DNA of 10,274 nucleotides from Gammaproteobacteria bacterium (GTDB taxonomy: Bacteria; Pseudomonadota; Gammaproteobacteria; Eutrophobiales; Eutrophobiaceae): contig JABHFC010000233.1 of NCBI GenBank assembly GCA_018676275.1, positions 1 to 10,274 on the forward strand, in the 5' to 3' direction. The position numbers and the translations under genes were made by a program. Below are positions 1-6,959 of this stretch, piece by piece (within the stretch, counting starts at the first letter, position 1; every line of letters starts with the position of its first letter). The notes under the pieces are model-generated. The model was not told where the DNA came from. It did no database searches and saw only the letters and a program-made list of their open reading frames with translations.

Positions 1-345
1 CGCAATCATAAACTGATGATTCAAAAGTGCAGTAACTGTAATCATTATCAATTTTATCCACGTATCATATGTACCGAATGCATGAGTCAGAACGTGGAGT
101 GGATAGTGGCATCAGGCCTGGCCGAAGTAAGCAGCTTTACTATTGTTCGGCGTCCTGTCTCAAAGGCCTATGCAGATGAAGTGCCCTATGTAGTTGCATT
201 AATCAAGCTGGACGAAGGCCCAACAATGATGAGCAATATAGTTGAATGTGATATTGATAATGTCAATATCGGCATGCGGGTTGAAGTTTTGTTCGAAGAC
301 TGGTCAGAAGAAATTTCGATACCGAAGTTTCGCCCTGTAGAATAA
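1..345 (+). CDS. DUF35 zinc-ribbon/OB-fold protein, 5'-truncated by the window edge
   Basis: Small accessory protein of the DUF35 (Zn-ribbon plus OB-fold) family. Members bind thiolase-like or acyl-CoA hydratase/aldolase partners, as in ChsH2 and the Ltp2-associated domain, and help handle the CoA substrate. A rubredoxin-like zinc ribbon is visible as C-x2-C ... C-x2-C, at residues 5/8 and 19/22 counted from the ATG at 16. An OB-fold follows (PYVVALIKLDEGP ... NIVECD ... GMRVEVLFED). The frame stays open from base 1 to that ATG, and the codons there read R-N-H-K-L before MIQKC. This matches the end of the N-terminal helix that normally precedes the zinc ribbon, so the true start probably lies left of the window and the ATG at 16 is internal. 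The next gene is an SDR, so a thiolase partner, if present, is probably to the left. The family call is firm; the partner and substrate are inferred. Confidence 0.87.
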   Translation, partial: RNHKLMIQKCSNCNHYQFYPRIICTECMSQNVEWIVASGLAEVSSFTIVRRPVSKAYADEVPYVVALIKLDEGPTMMSNIVECDIDNVNIGMRVEVLFEDWSEEISIPKFRPVE

Positions 346-420
346 GCTTTCCAGCGTTATATTTAGCATTCGTTATCACTCTATGCAGAGTTAGGTTAAT
401 TTGATTCAGGAGTAAGTACG

Positions 421-1188
421 ATGGATGTAAAGAAACTATTCAGCCTCGAAAATAAAGTAGCTGTCATTACCGGTGGCTCCAAGGGACTTGGCTTAATGAT
501 AGCCGAAGGTTTCGCTGAAGCTGGCGCGAAACTTATTCTATGTTCGAGAAAACTGGACGAGTGTGAAGCAGCTGCGGAAAAAATGCGTGCACTTGGTGTC
601 GAATGCCACGCAACTGCCTGTGATGTTGCAAAAGAAGATGATGTGAAAGCGATGACTGCATTTGCCCTTAAGCAATTCGGGAAAGTTGACATACTGGTCA
701 ATAACGCTGGTATGGCCTGGGGTGATGAACTCGAAGATACTCCTTTGGAAAGATGGGACCAGATTTACAATACCAATGTGCGTGGTACATTCTTATGTAC
801 AACTGAAATTGGTCGAAACATGATTGAGAATAAAAGCGGCAAGATAATCAATCTTTCTTCTATGACCGCTTTTAGAGCCTCAGATCCGGCAATCGCTATT
901 ACTCCTGCCTACGCTTCCACAAAGGGCGCATTAGCTACCTTAACCAGAAGTCTCGCGCGCTACTGGGCAAAACACAACATCACGGTCAACGGTATTGCAC
1001 CGGGTATCTTTCCCAGTAATGCAACAAAAGGTCTGGATAAGAAAGAAAAAGAAATGGAAGCCATGATCCCTCTGGGTCGCCTGGGTTATACAGATGATTT
1101 CAAGGGCACCGCTGTGTTTCTTGCATCCCCGGCTGCCGACTATATTACCGGTCATATCCTCGTTGTTGATGGTGGCATGCTTACATAG
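421..1188 (+). CDS. SDR family NAD(P)H-dependent oxidoreductase (first of two)
   Basis: Classical short-chain dehydrogenase/reductase of 255 residues, the usual length, expected to interconvert an alcohol and a ketone in the cytoplasm. It shows the Rossmann glycine motif TGGSKGLG (17-24), NNAG (94-97), catalytic Ser147 in the LSS strand, and Tyr164-x3-Lys168. A C-terminal ITGHILVVDGG strand completes the fold. Ser-Arg after the second strand (CSRK, 41-44) and a lysine in the glycine loop suggest NADP(H) preference. The start is well supported: AGGAG at 408-412 lies eight bases before the ATG. The N-terminus (LFSLENKVAVITGG) resembles the RhlG/gluconate-5-dehydrogenase-like branch, but substrate cannot be assigned from that. 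It lies 75 nt after the DUF35 gene and 51 nt before the IpdA-like gene, so a shared transcript is likely. An alternative is a 3-oxoacyl-CoA/ACP reductase role. Confidence 0.93.
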   Translation: MDVKKLFSLENKVAVITGGSKGLGLMIAEGFAEAGAKLILCSRKLDECEAAAEKMRALGVECHATACDVAKEDDVKAMTAFALKQFGKVDILVNNAGMAWGDELEDTPLERWDQIYNTNVRGTFLCTTEIGRNMIENKSGKIINLSSMTAFRASDPAIAITPAYASTKGALATLTRSLARYWAKHNITVNGIAPGIFPSNATKGLDKKEKEMEAMIPLGRLGYTDDFKGTAVFLASPAADYITGHILVVDGGMLT

Positions 1189-1239
1189 CAATAGCTAATA
1201 ATTCTGGCTTAATTAACTCTAAAAAACTGACTTCAAATA

Positions 1240-2133
1240 ATGCAGGAAAAACTAACAACAATTGAAGAGGCTATTAGCAAAATAAGCAATGGGGATGTAG
1301 TTGCTCTGCAGACTATGGCAACAGTAGCCTCACCAATGACACTTGTACGGGAACTGATACGCCAGCAAAAAAGAGAACTGGGCCTGGTAGTACTTGTAGG
1401 TGGCATCCCGGTGGACTTGCTGGCAGCCGCTGGCGTGATCAATCGTCTTATCGGCGCTGCCGTTACTATGGAGCAGTTTGGTCTCTGCCAGCAATATCGT
1501 CAGGCGGTTGAACAAAGACGTATTCGTGTAGAAGAAATTTCCGAAAGCGTCCTCAATGCACGTTTAGGTGCAGGCGCAAGAAATCTGCCTTTCCTGCCAA
1601 CACGTGGTGCTATCGGTACCGATCTGATGAAAGAAAATCCGGACAACATGAAGTTACTGGATGATCCTTTCGGCGGTTTGCCAGTGATTGCCTGTCGTGC
1701 ACTGGTACCGGATGTTGCGCTTATACATGCTCACCGCGCTGATCGCTTTGGCAATATTCAATATGAGCCCACCGCGCTGTGGCCGGACATGGGAATTATG
1801 CCCTACGCAGCAAAACAGGTGATCGTCAGCGTCGAGGAAATTGTTGATACGGAAGTACTACGTCTTAACCCTGATAGAACCGTATTACCCGGCTTTATGG
1901 TCGATGCTGTGGTTGAAGTACCCTATGGTGCCCACCCGACTTCTTTCTATCCTGATTACGGGTATGACAGTGACTTTCATCGTCAATGGACCAGCATCTC
2001 ACGGGACAATGAGAAGGTTAAAGAATTTATCAGTCGTTATGTTCACTCCCCGGCCAACCAGCAAGAGTATCTCGAAGCAATCGGCGGGGAATCAGTGTTG
2101 AATTACATTGCAAAGTGGGAACAGGCCGAATGA
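1240..2133 (+). CDS. IpdA-like CoA-transferase-fold alpha subunit
   Basis: Alpha subunit of a class I CoA-transferase-fold heteromer, 297 residues, most like IpdA. In mycobacterial cholesterol catabolism IpdAB opens the last carbon ring of a CoA thioester hydrolytically rather than transferring CoA. Visible hallmarks are an N-terminal helix and strand (AISKISNGDVVAL), SESVL at 101-105 followed by NLPFLPTRG (115-123), and an HAHRADRFGN stretch (163-172). The C-terminal block MVDAVVEVPYGAH ... PDYGYDSDFHRQW (220-250) is what I recall as typical of IpdA. Glu102 falls where I remember a functionally important glutamate in IpdA (Glu105 in the mycobacterial enzyme). No clear Shine-Dalgarno precedes the ATG, but the N-terminus fits the family. 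The stop overlaps the start of the beta-subunit gene. A glutaconate- or 3-oxoadipate-type CoA-transferase subunit is the main alternative; fold and pairing are certain, exact reaction is not. Confidence 0.88.
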   Translation: MQEKLTTIEEAISKISNGDVVALQTMATVASPMTLVRELIRQQKRELGLVVLVGGIPVDLLAAAGVINRLIGAAVTMEQFGLCQQYRQAVEQRRIRVEEISESVLNARLGAGARNLPFLPTRGAIGTDLMKENPDNMKLLDDPFGGLPVIACRALVPDVALIHAHRADRFGNIQYEPTALWPDMGIMPYAAKQVIVSVEEIVDTEVLRLNPDRTVLPGFMVDAVVEVPYGAHPTSFYPDYGYDSDFHRQWTSISRDNEKVKEFISRYVHSPANQQEYLEAIGGESVLNYIAKWEQAE

Positions 2134-2939
2134 GTCTCGACTGGCAAAACAGTCCGGTGACTGATGACTATAGTATAGAAGAATTGCTTATCACCGTACT
2201 GGCGGATCAATTTCGAAATGATGATCAGGCGACCAACGGTATGGGATCATTTATTCCGGTCGCTGCTTTTATGCTGGCAAGAAAAACTCATGCTCCCGAT
2301 CTTATCTGGCTCGCTGGCACTGTAGGTCTGGAACCACGACCAGAACGTATCCCGGCATCCACACTTGAAGCACCTTTATGGAAAGATTCCATAATGTATA
2401 TCGAACAATATGGCGACGCCTGGCATTTATTATTCAGTAGTCGCTGGATCGAAAAATTTTGTGTTGGCGCCGCACAGCTGGATCAGTATGGTAATGCGAA
2501 CAACTCAATCATTGGTTCTGATTACCATGCACCAAAGGTACGTTTGCCCGGCACTGCAGGTTTGGCGGATCTTTGTTCGCTGGGTAAGAAACTCTATTAC
2601 TGGAATCTGAATCATTCATCTCGTTCGCTGGTGGAGAAAGTGGATTTCATCAGCGGCGCAGGTTACCTTGAGGGCGGCGATGCGCGTGACAAACTCGGAC
2701 TTGCTAACGGTCCGCAGCTGGTAGTCACCAATCTGGCCGTCATGGATTTTCACCCTGAGAGTAAACGCATGCAATTAAAATCAGTGCATCCGGGTGTAAC
2801 AGTCGAACAGGTACAGGATGCGACCGGGTTTGAATTAATATTACCGGATGGTGATGTACCCGAAACAAGCAAGCCAACAAAAGCGCAGGTGAAACTTATT
2901 CGCGAGGATATAGATCCTGATGAAATGCGTAATAAGTAA
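2130..2939 (+). CDS. IpdB-like CoA-transferase-fold beta subunit
   Basis: Beta subunit partnering the preceding gene, 269 residues. I chose the ATG at 2130 because it overlaps the alpha-subunit stop as ATGA, the classic arrangement for coupled subunits. A GTG at 2115 would add five residues and overlap further. IpdB-like signatures are QLDQYGNANNSIIG (116-129), LPGTAGLADLCSLGKKLYY (139-157), NHSSRSLVEKVDFISGAG (161-178), and a C-terminal TNLAVMDFHPESKRMQLKSVHPGVT region. Where true class I CoA-transferases carry the catalytic Glu that forms the enzyme-CoA thioester (E-N-G or E-A-G after a THAP-type segment), this protein reads THAPDLIWLAG (53-63), with Leu61 in that position. This suggests a hydrolase or ring-opening role like IpdAB rather than CoA transfer. 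The alignment is by eye. Confidence 0.88.
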   Translation: MSLDWQNSPVTDDYSIEELLITVLADQFRNDDQATNGMGSFIPVAAFMLARKTHAPDLIWLAGTVGLEPRPERIPASTLEAPLWKDSIMYIEQYGDAWHLLFSSRWIEKFCVGAAQLDQYGNANNSIIGSDYHAPKVRLPGTAGLADLCSLGKKLYYWNLNHSSRSLVEKVDFISGAGYLEGGDARDKLGLANGPQLVVTNLAVMDFHPESKRMQLKSVHPGVTVEQVQDATGFELILPDGDVPETSKPTKAQVKLIREDIDPDEMRNK

Positions 2940-2947
2940 ACTATTCT

Positions 2948-3481
2948 ATGGGTGACAGTTTGAATCTCCAGAATATTGTCCAGATTGCCTACTATGTAAA
3001 TGATGTCGAAGCAGCGGCGCAAAAAGCCCATGCTACATTTGGCACTGGCCCGTTCTTTATTTATAAAAACATTGAATTGCTTGACGTAAGTTACCGTGGG
3101 CAAAAATCAGAACTCGATCACAGCTCAGCCTATGCACAGGCAGGTCCGTTGATGATTGAATTTACCCAGCAGAATAATAATGCGCCTTCTGCTTTTACAG
3201 ATATGTATCCTAATCATGAAGAAGGTTTTCATCATGTCGCTATTTTTGTCGATAATGTCAGCGAAGAAATGTCGAGCTTAAACAACGAAGGTTATGAAAC
3301 AGTAACTCATTATTTTACCCGTGATGGAAACGTTGAGGTTGCGTTTATCGATACCCGTGCAGTTCTGGGACACATGGTGGAGCTTTATAAACCTGTAGAT
3401 GCCTTAACCCGATTTTATTCAGCGGTGGCCAAATCTGCGGATAATTGGGATGGTAAAGAACTTTTCAGATATATTAAATAG
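2948..3481 (+). CDS. VOC (glyoxalase-fold) family protein, first of a tandem pair
   Basis: Single-domain vicinal-oxygen-chelate protein of 177 residues with two beta-alpha-beta-beta-beta modules. Putative metal ligands are Gln12 (VQIAYYVND), Glu71 (LMIEF), His95/His96 (FHHVAIFVD) and Glu145 (GHMVELY), a Q-E-H-E set like eukaryotic glyoxalase I rather than the H-H-E set of extradiol dioxygenases. Members include epimerases, glyoxalases, isomerases and dioxygenases, so the reaction is open. The start is eight bases after the IpdB-like stop with no good ribosome-binding site, which suggests translational coupling; a TTG four codons in is a weaker alternative. The protein ends with NWDGKELFRY, a tail shared with the next gene. 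Its place directly after the CoA-transferase-like pair suggests action on a pathway intermediate. Confidence 0.86.
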   Translation: MGDSLNLQNIVQIAYYVNDVEAAAQKAHATFGTGPFFIYKNIELLDVSYRGQKSELDHSSAYAQAGPLMIEFTQQNNNAPSAFTDMYPNHEEGFHHVAIFVDNVSEEMSSLNNEGYETVTHYFTRDGNVEVAFIDTRAVLGHMVELYKPVDALTRFYSAVAKSADNWDGKELFRYIK

Positions 3482-3516
3482 GGTCTAATTTCCCAACTAG
3501 TAGCGGAGACAAGTCA

Positions 3517-4059
3517 ATGAAATTACCAACTGATCAGGCTATTTGGCAAAATGCATGGGTTGTACCTGATGCTGAAGCTGCTGCCCTGCAATGGGTTAAG
3601 AATTTTAATGTCGGCCCATTTTTTGTAACAGAATATGGCGACGATAAGTTAACGGACCTGGTTTACCGTGGCCAACCCGGGTCTTTAAATATCAAAGTTG
3701 CGTGTAGTCACGCAGGTCCGGTGCAGATCGAACTTATAGAGAGACTGGATGACAAACCAACGCCTTACAGCGATACAGTGCCCGTAGGCGAGACACGTTT
3801 TCATCATATAGCTGCCTGGACTGATGATATGGATGCAGACCTTGCGCATTATGCTGAACAGGGAGCGGAAGCCGCAATTACAGGTCGCGTCATTGATTTC
3901 GTACGTTTTGCTTATATTGATACGCAAAGCACTCTCGGTTGTATGGTGGAGCTGGTGGAACGGCATCCGGTTTTCTCAGATGTACTAAAAGAACTAGAGA
4001 ACATTTGTATTAACTGGGATGGCAAAGAGCCTTTAAGAGAAATGCCAACTCTCGGTTAA
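3517..4059 (+). CDS. VOC (glyoxalase-fold) family protein, second of a tandem pair
   Basis: Paralogue of the preceding gene, 180 residues, with the same fold and the same putative ligand set: Gln11 (IWQNAWVVPD), Glu72 (VQIEL), His96/His97 (FHHIAAWTDD) and Glu145 (GCMVELVE). Both copies also share GPFF near residue 34, a YRGQ motif near 50, an AGP turn near 67, YIDT/FIDT near 134, and a C-terminal NWDGKE at 166-171. A good ribosome-binding site (GGAG, 3505-3508) sits eight bases before the ATG. The pair probably arose by tandem duplication and could work as a heterodimer or on successive intermediates; that is inference. The specific reaction is unknown. Confidence 0.87.
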   Translation: MKLPTDQAIWQNAWVVPDAEAAALQWVKNFNVGPFFVTEYGDDKLTDLVYRGQPGSLNIKVACSHAGPVQIELIERLDDKPTPYSDTVPVGETRFHHIAAWTDDMDADLAHYAEQGAEAAITGRVIDFVRFAYIDTQSTLGCMVELVERHPVFSDVLKELENICINWDGKEPLREMPTLG

Positions 4060-4100
4060 TTGTAAATTACACAGGCTCATCAGCAATTATCATATTGAAG

Positions 4101-5267
4101 ATGAAAAAAACAGCATATAAAGTTGATATTGAAGATAGTGTTCTTGCTGATCTGCATGATCGTTTGTGCAAGACACGATACCCTGATGATCTCGAAAATC
4201 AGGATTGGCGTTACGGAACAAATACAGACTATTTGAAAGAGCTGGTTGATTACTGGATCTCTGATTATGACTGGCGCAAGGTCGAAGAAGAAATTAACAC
4301 CTACGCCAATTACCGCACAGAAATTGATGGCAACCCTATCCATTTCATTCATGAAAAGGGCAAGGGACCAAATCCTGTACCTCTTATACTTTCCCACGGC
4401 TGGCCCTGGACTTTCTGGGATTTTAAAGACGTTATCGGTCCGCTCTCCGATCCAGCCAGTTTTGGCGGTAATCCTGAGGACGCCTTTGACGTAATTGTAC
4501 CTTCCTTACCAGGCTTTGGCTTTTCTACGCCTTTGCAGAAAACCGGTATCAATTTCTGGCGCACAGCGGATCTCTGGACAAAGTTGATGCGTGATGAACT
4601 GGGTTATGATCGCTTCGGCGCACAGGGAGGAGACTGGGGTTCCATTATCAGCGCACAGCTTGGTCACAAGTATGCAGAACACCTGATCGGGGTACATCTC
4701 AGTTTGTCTTTCCCTCTGGATTTTTTCGTCAAAGGTCTGCCATCTGAAGATGAATATGCCGATGACGAAAAACATAATTATCATCACACCCAAAAAAGAA
4801 TGTTACATGCCACAAGCCATGTCTCGGTTCAATGTACTGATCCGCAAACCATTGCTTCAGCGCTGCATGATTCACCGGCAGGCCTGCTTTCATGGCTTGT
4901 GGAACGGCGCCGCAACTGGAGTGACTGCGACGGTGATGTGGAAAAAGTTTTTTCCCGCGATGATTTGATCACTACTGCTATGATTTACTGGATCACCAAC
5001 TCCTACGTCAGCTCGGCACGTTTTTACTGGGAATCTGCTCATCACCTCTGGTCACCTGCACATGATCGTATGCCTGCGATAGAGGCACCAACAGCAATAG
5101 CCCTGTTTCCACAGGAATTATGTCTGATGCCCCGTCACTTCATGCAGAGCTACTATAATCTCAAACAACTGAATACGATGCCTGAAGGTGGACATTTCGC
5201 CCCATCTGAACAACCTGAACTATTGGTCAATGACGTACGAGAGTTTTTTCGTACATTAAGAGACTAG
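4101..5267 (+). CDS. Epoxide hydrolase (alpha/beta-hydrolase fold with N-terminal EHN domain)
   Basis: Enzyme of the microsomal/juvenile-hormone epoxide hydrolase type, 388 residues, converting epoxides to vicinal diols. The N-terminal EHN segment (about 1-85) wraps the catalytic domain. The core shows the oxyanion motif HGWPW (99-103), PSLPGFGFS (134-142), and nucleophile Asp178 within GGDWGS (176-181). A lid region carries Tyr309 (RFYWE), Glu339 is the probable acid partner (FPQEL), and His365 in GGHFA (363-367) completes the triad, so all expected catalytic residues are present. No signal peptide or membrane anchor is evident, so it is likely soluble. I use the ATG at 4101; a TTG two codons upstream is less likely. 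No strong ribosome-binding site is seen. The gap to the preceding VOC gene is 41 nt. The natural substrate is unknown; its location suggests an epoxide intermediate of the same pathway. Confidence 0.94.
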   Translation: MKKTAYKVDIEDSVLADLHDRLCKTRYPDDLENQDWRYGTNTDYLKELVDYWISDYDWRKVEEEINTYANYRTEIDGNPIHFIHEKGKGPNPVPLILSHGWPWTFWDFKDVIGPLSDPASFGGNPEDAFDVIVPSLPGFGFSTPLQKTGINFWRTADLWTKLMRDELGYDRFGAQGGDWGSIISAQLGHKYAEHLIGVHLSLSFPLDFFVKGLPSEDEYADDEKHNYHHTQKRMLHATSHVSVQCTDPQTIASALHDSPAGLLSWLVERRRNWSDCDGDVEKVFSRDDLITTAMIYWITNSYVSSARFYWESAHHLWSPAHDRMPAIEAPTAIALFPQELCLMPRHFMQSYYNLKQLNTMPEGGHFAPSEQPELLVNDVREFFRTLRD

Positions 5268-5330
5268 TTGTAATGCACCAGCAATACAAATTCGCCATAG
5301 TGTAAAACCACATAACAGTTAGAGAATAAA

Positions 5331-6134
5331 ATGAAAAGACTCGATGGAAAAGTAGCCGTCATAATCGGTGCAGCAGCAAAAGATAATATGGCACAAGTTA
5401 TTGCGCGACGATATGCAGATGAAAATGCGAAGGTAGTTGTTGCCGGTCGAAAAGAAGAAACTTTGAAGGAGTTTGCTGATGAAATCAATGCTAGTTATGC
5501 GCTTTGTGATATTACAAAGAAAGATGATATCGAATCACTATCAAAATTTGCTGTCGATACTTACGGTAAAGTAGATATTGCTATTAACTGTGCCGGTTGG
5601 GGTTTACTGGAAAAGCTGCAAAAGACAACGGAAGAGCAACTCAACGCTGTCACCGCCTTACATCTCAATGGTTCATTTTTCTTTCTACAGGTTTTCGCAG
5701 GACAAATGAGTGAAACAGGTGGGGGTTCGATAGTTCTTACATCTTCAGCTTCCGTATATTGCACGCTATATCATCATGCAGCCTATATAGGCACAAAGGC
5801 TGGTGCTGATGCTGTCATGCGTTGCTTTGCAAATGAATTCGGTAGTAAAGGAGTAAAGATAAACGCAATAGCACCTGGACTTACATCAACACCGATGACC
5901 GAAAATGAAATTAACACACCCGGCTTACTGGATGCATTTCTGAAAGAATATCCGATGGGTCGAATTGGCACCACCGAAGATGTAGCCAACGCCGCGTTAT
6001 GGCTCGCATCAGATGAAAGCTTCATGACCGGTCAGGTGTTGCAGATAAATGGAGGCTTAACCTTACGTCGTAATCCCCTGCCCTGGGAAATAAATGCTAG
6101 CATGAAGGCAGCCACGGAAGATAAGAAAAAATAA
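5331..6134 (+). CDS. SDR family oxidoreductase with atypical cofactor loop (second of two)
   Basis: Short-chain dehydrogenase/reductase of 267 residues. The catalytic apparatus is classical: NCAG (86-89), Ser139 and Tyr152-x3-Lys156 with the usual 13-residue Ser-Tyr spacing, then NAIAPG and MTGQVLQINGG. The N-terminal loop is not the usual TGxxxGxG: it reads IGAAAKDNMAQVIA (12-25) and is two residues longer. In length it matches the FabI-like divergent pattern (G-x5-S-I-A-x-G-I-A), with the second and third glycines lost. Arg40 after strand 2 (VAGRKEE) suggests NADP(H). After the normal SDR end there is an extension of about 25 residues beginning LTLRRNPLPWE and ending in a lysine-rich tail. 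Only a weak AGAG precedes the ATG. The gene is 63 nt from the epoxide hydrolase gene, so it may act on the diol product; this is inference. Confidence 0.92.
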   Translation: MKRLDGKVAVIIGAAAKDNMAQVIARRYADENAKVVVAGRKEETLKEFADEINASYALCDITKKDDIESLSKFAVDTYGKVDIAINCAGWGLLEKLQKTTEEQLNAVTALHLNGSFFFLQVFAGQMSETGGGSIVLTSSASVYCTLYHHAAYIGTKAGADAVMRCFANEFGSKGVKINAIAPGLTSTPMTENEINTPGLLDAFLKEYPMGRIGTTEDVANAALWLASDESFMTGQVLQINGGLTLRRNPLPWEINASMKAATEDKKK

Positions 6135-6219
6135 AGTTCATAGAATATTTGTGTGTTCAGTAATACTATCGAATCGCAAATTTAGTTACAGCAATTTACC
6201 TTAGGTACAGGAGACAGTC

Positions 6220-6513
6220 ATGAGTGTAATGGTTTTACTAGAATTACAATCCAACGTAGAAAATATTGAACAACTAAAATCAACTTTTAGAGATATGCTG
6301 GCTGACACGCGTAAATATGATGGTTGCCAGGGTGTTGAAACATTTAATAATCAGGATGACCCGAATCAACTGGTACTGGTAGAAAAATGGGAATCCCGTC
6401 AACACTACGAAGCCTATCTTGCATGGCGCACCGAATCAGGCGCATTGGATGCTGTCGTATCGATGACATCCGGAGCACCCAGCATCCGTTATTTTGATTA
6501 TATTGATATCTAA
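6220..6513 (+). CDS. ABM-domain (antibiotic biosynthesis monooxygenase/YgiN-like) protein
   Basis: Small ferredoxin-like-fold protein of 97 residues. ABM-domain proteins act as cofactor-independent monooxygenases on quinol or phenolic substrates, or as dimeric small-molecule binders. Visible features are a first strand MVLLELQ, a helix, the DGCQGVETFN strand, and the family hallmark LVLVEKWESRQHYEAYLAWR (51-70), with Glu55, Trp57 and His62 in the expected places. Length is normal for a single ABM domain. A strong ribosome-binding site (CAGGAG, 6208-6213) lies six bases before the ATG. It is 85 nt after the SDR and is the last gene of the + block, facing a convergent gene 38 nt away. Possible roles are oxidation of a hydroxylated aromatic/quinol intermediate or detoxification of quinones; neither is shown. 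Confidence 0.85.
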   Translation: MSVMVLLELQSNVENIEQLKSTFRDMLADTRKYDGCQGVETFNNQDDPNQLVLVEKWESRQHYEAYLAWRTESGALDAVVSMTSGAPSIRYFDYIDI

Positions 6514-6551
6514 TATTTCAGCAGGATTGGATGATTATTGATAAGGATATT

Positions 6552-6959
6552 TCAATCAGAGTCTAAGCCCAAAACATCGTTTATAAGTTTACTGTTCCAG
6601 TAAAACGGCTGGATCTCTTTTATCAGGTTCTCTTCAAAGTGATAAATCTCAGCAACTTCACTGGAGAAGGAAATATTTGTTTTTTTTCCAACCCCACTAA
6701 TTTTTGCGACCAGTAGAACATGCTTATCACCCTCCGAAAAATATTGCGGAGCAACCTTAAACTCTTCAAATGAATCGATGAAAATTATGCTAGCCAGCTT
6801 CCTGAAACCATCAATACCTTTGTATACGCCTGCATAAGGTAAGGAGTCAGACTCCCTGACCGAAAACTCTTCGTGACAAAAGTTTTCGAGCTTTTCCCAA
6901 TTACAAGCGACCGCTGTATCCAGAAATTTTTTGACAATCTCTGCCTTACTGCTTTTCAT
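6552..6959 (-). CDS. NTF2-like/SnoaL-like protein (first of three)
   Basis: NTF2-like alpha+beta cone protein of 135 residues; the fold includes ketosteroid isomerase, scytalone dehydratase, limonene-epoxide hydrolase and polyketide cyclases. Characteristic elements are an N-terminal helix (EIVKKFLDTAVACNWEKLENFCHEEF), the LPYAGVYKGIDGFRKL segment (40-55), and the curved sheet ending VAEIYHFEENLIKEIQPFYWN (102-122). Its ATG lies within the last codons of the upstream amidohydrolase gene, giving a 14-nt overlap, so translation is likely coupled; no independent ribosome-binding site stands out. The reaction cannot be assigned. The coupling suggests that it acts on a substrate or product of the amidohydrolase. 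It converges with the ABM gene. Confidence 0.83.
   Translation of the reverse strand: MKSSKAEIVKKFLDTAVACNWEKLENFCHEEFSVRESDSLPYAGVYKGIDGFRKLASIIFIDSFEEFKVAPQYFSEGDKHVLLVAKISGVGKKTNISFSSEVAEIYHFEENLIKEIQPFYWNSKLINDVLGLDSD

Noticed and set aside
378..391. Small hairpin ACTCT-ATGC-AGAGT between the DUF35 and SDR genes
   Set aside because: Only five base pairs, with no T-run after it, so it is not a convincing terminator or operator.
396..701. Open frame of about 100 codons on the minus strand opposite the first SDR gene
   Set aside because: Fully antisense to a clear SDR with a strong ribosome-binding site; its product is Ser/Ala-rich with no recognisable domain.
2750..3103. Minus-strand open frame of 117 codons spanning the end of the IpdB-like gene and the start of the first VOC gene
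   Set aside because: Antisense to two well-supported genes, no domain recognised, and low-complexity Ser/Cys composition typical of a shadow frame.
2948..4059. The VOC pair as extradiol ring-cleavage dioxygenases (HsaC/BphC type)
   Set aside because: Each protein is about 180 residues with a Q-E-H-E ligand set, whereas those dioxygenases are about 300 residues with two His and one Glu.
4080..4397. Minus-strand open frame of 105 codons with hydrophobic stretches opposite the epoxide hydrolase start
   Set aside because: Antisense to the conserved EHN domain; the hydrophobicity is explained by reading the opposite strand.
6197..6207. Palindrome TACCT-T-AGGTA just upstream of the ABM gene ribosome-binding site
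   Set aside because: Eleven bases with no second copy or promoter context; likely chance.
6514..6551. Convergent gap between the ABM and NTF2-like genes checked for a terminator
   Set aside because: No GC-rich stem or T-run could be found in the 38 bases.
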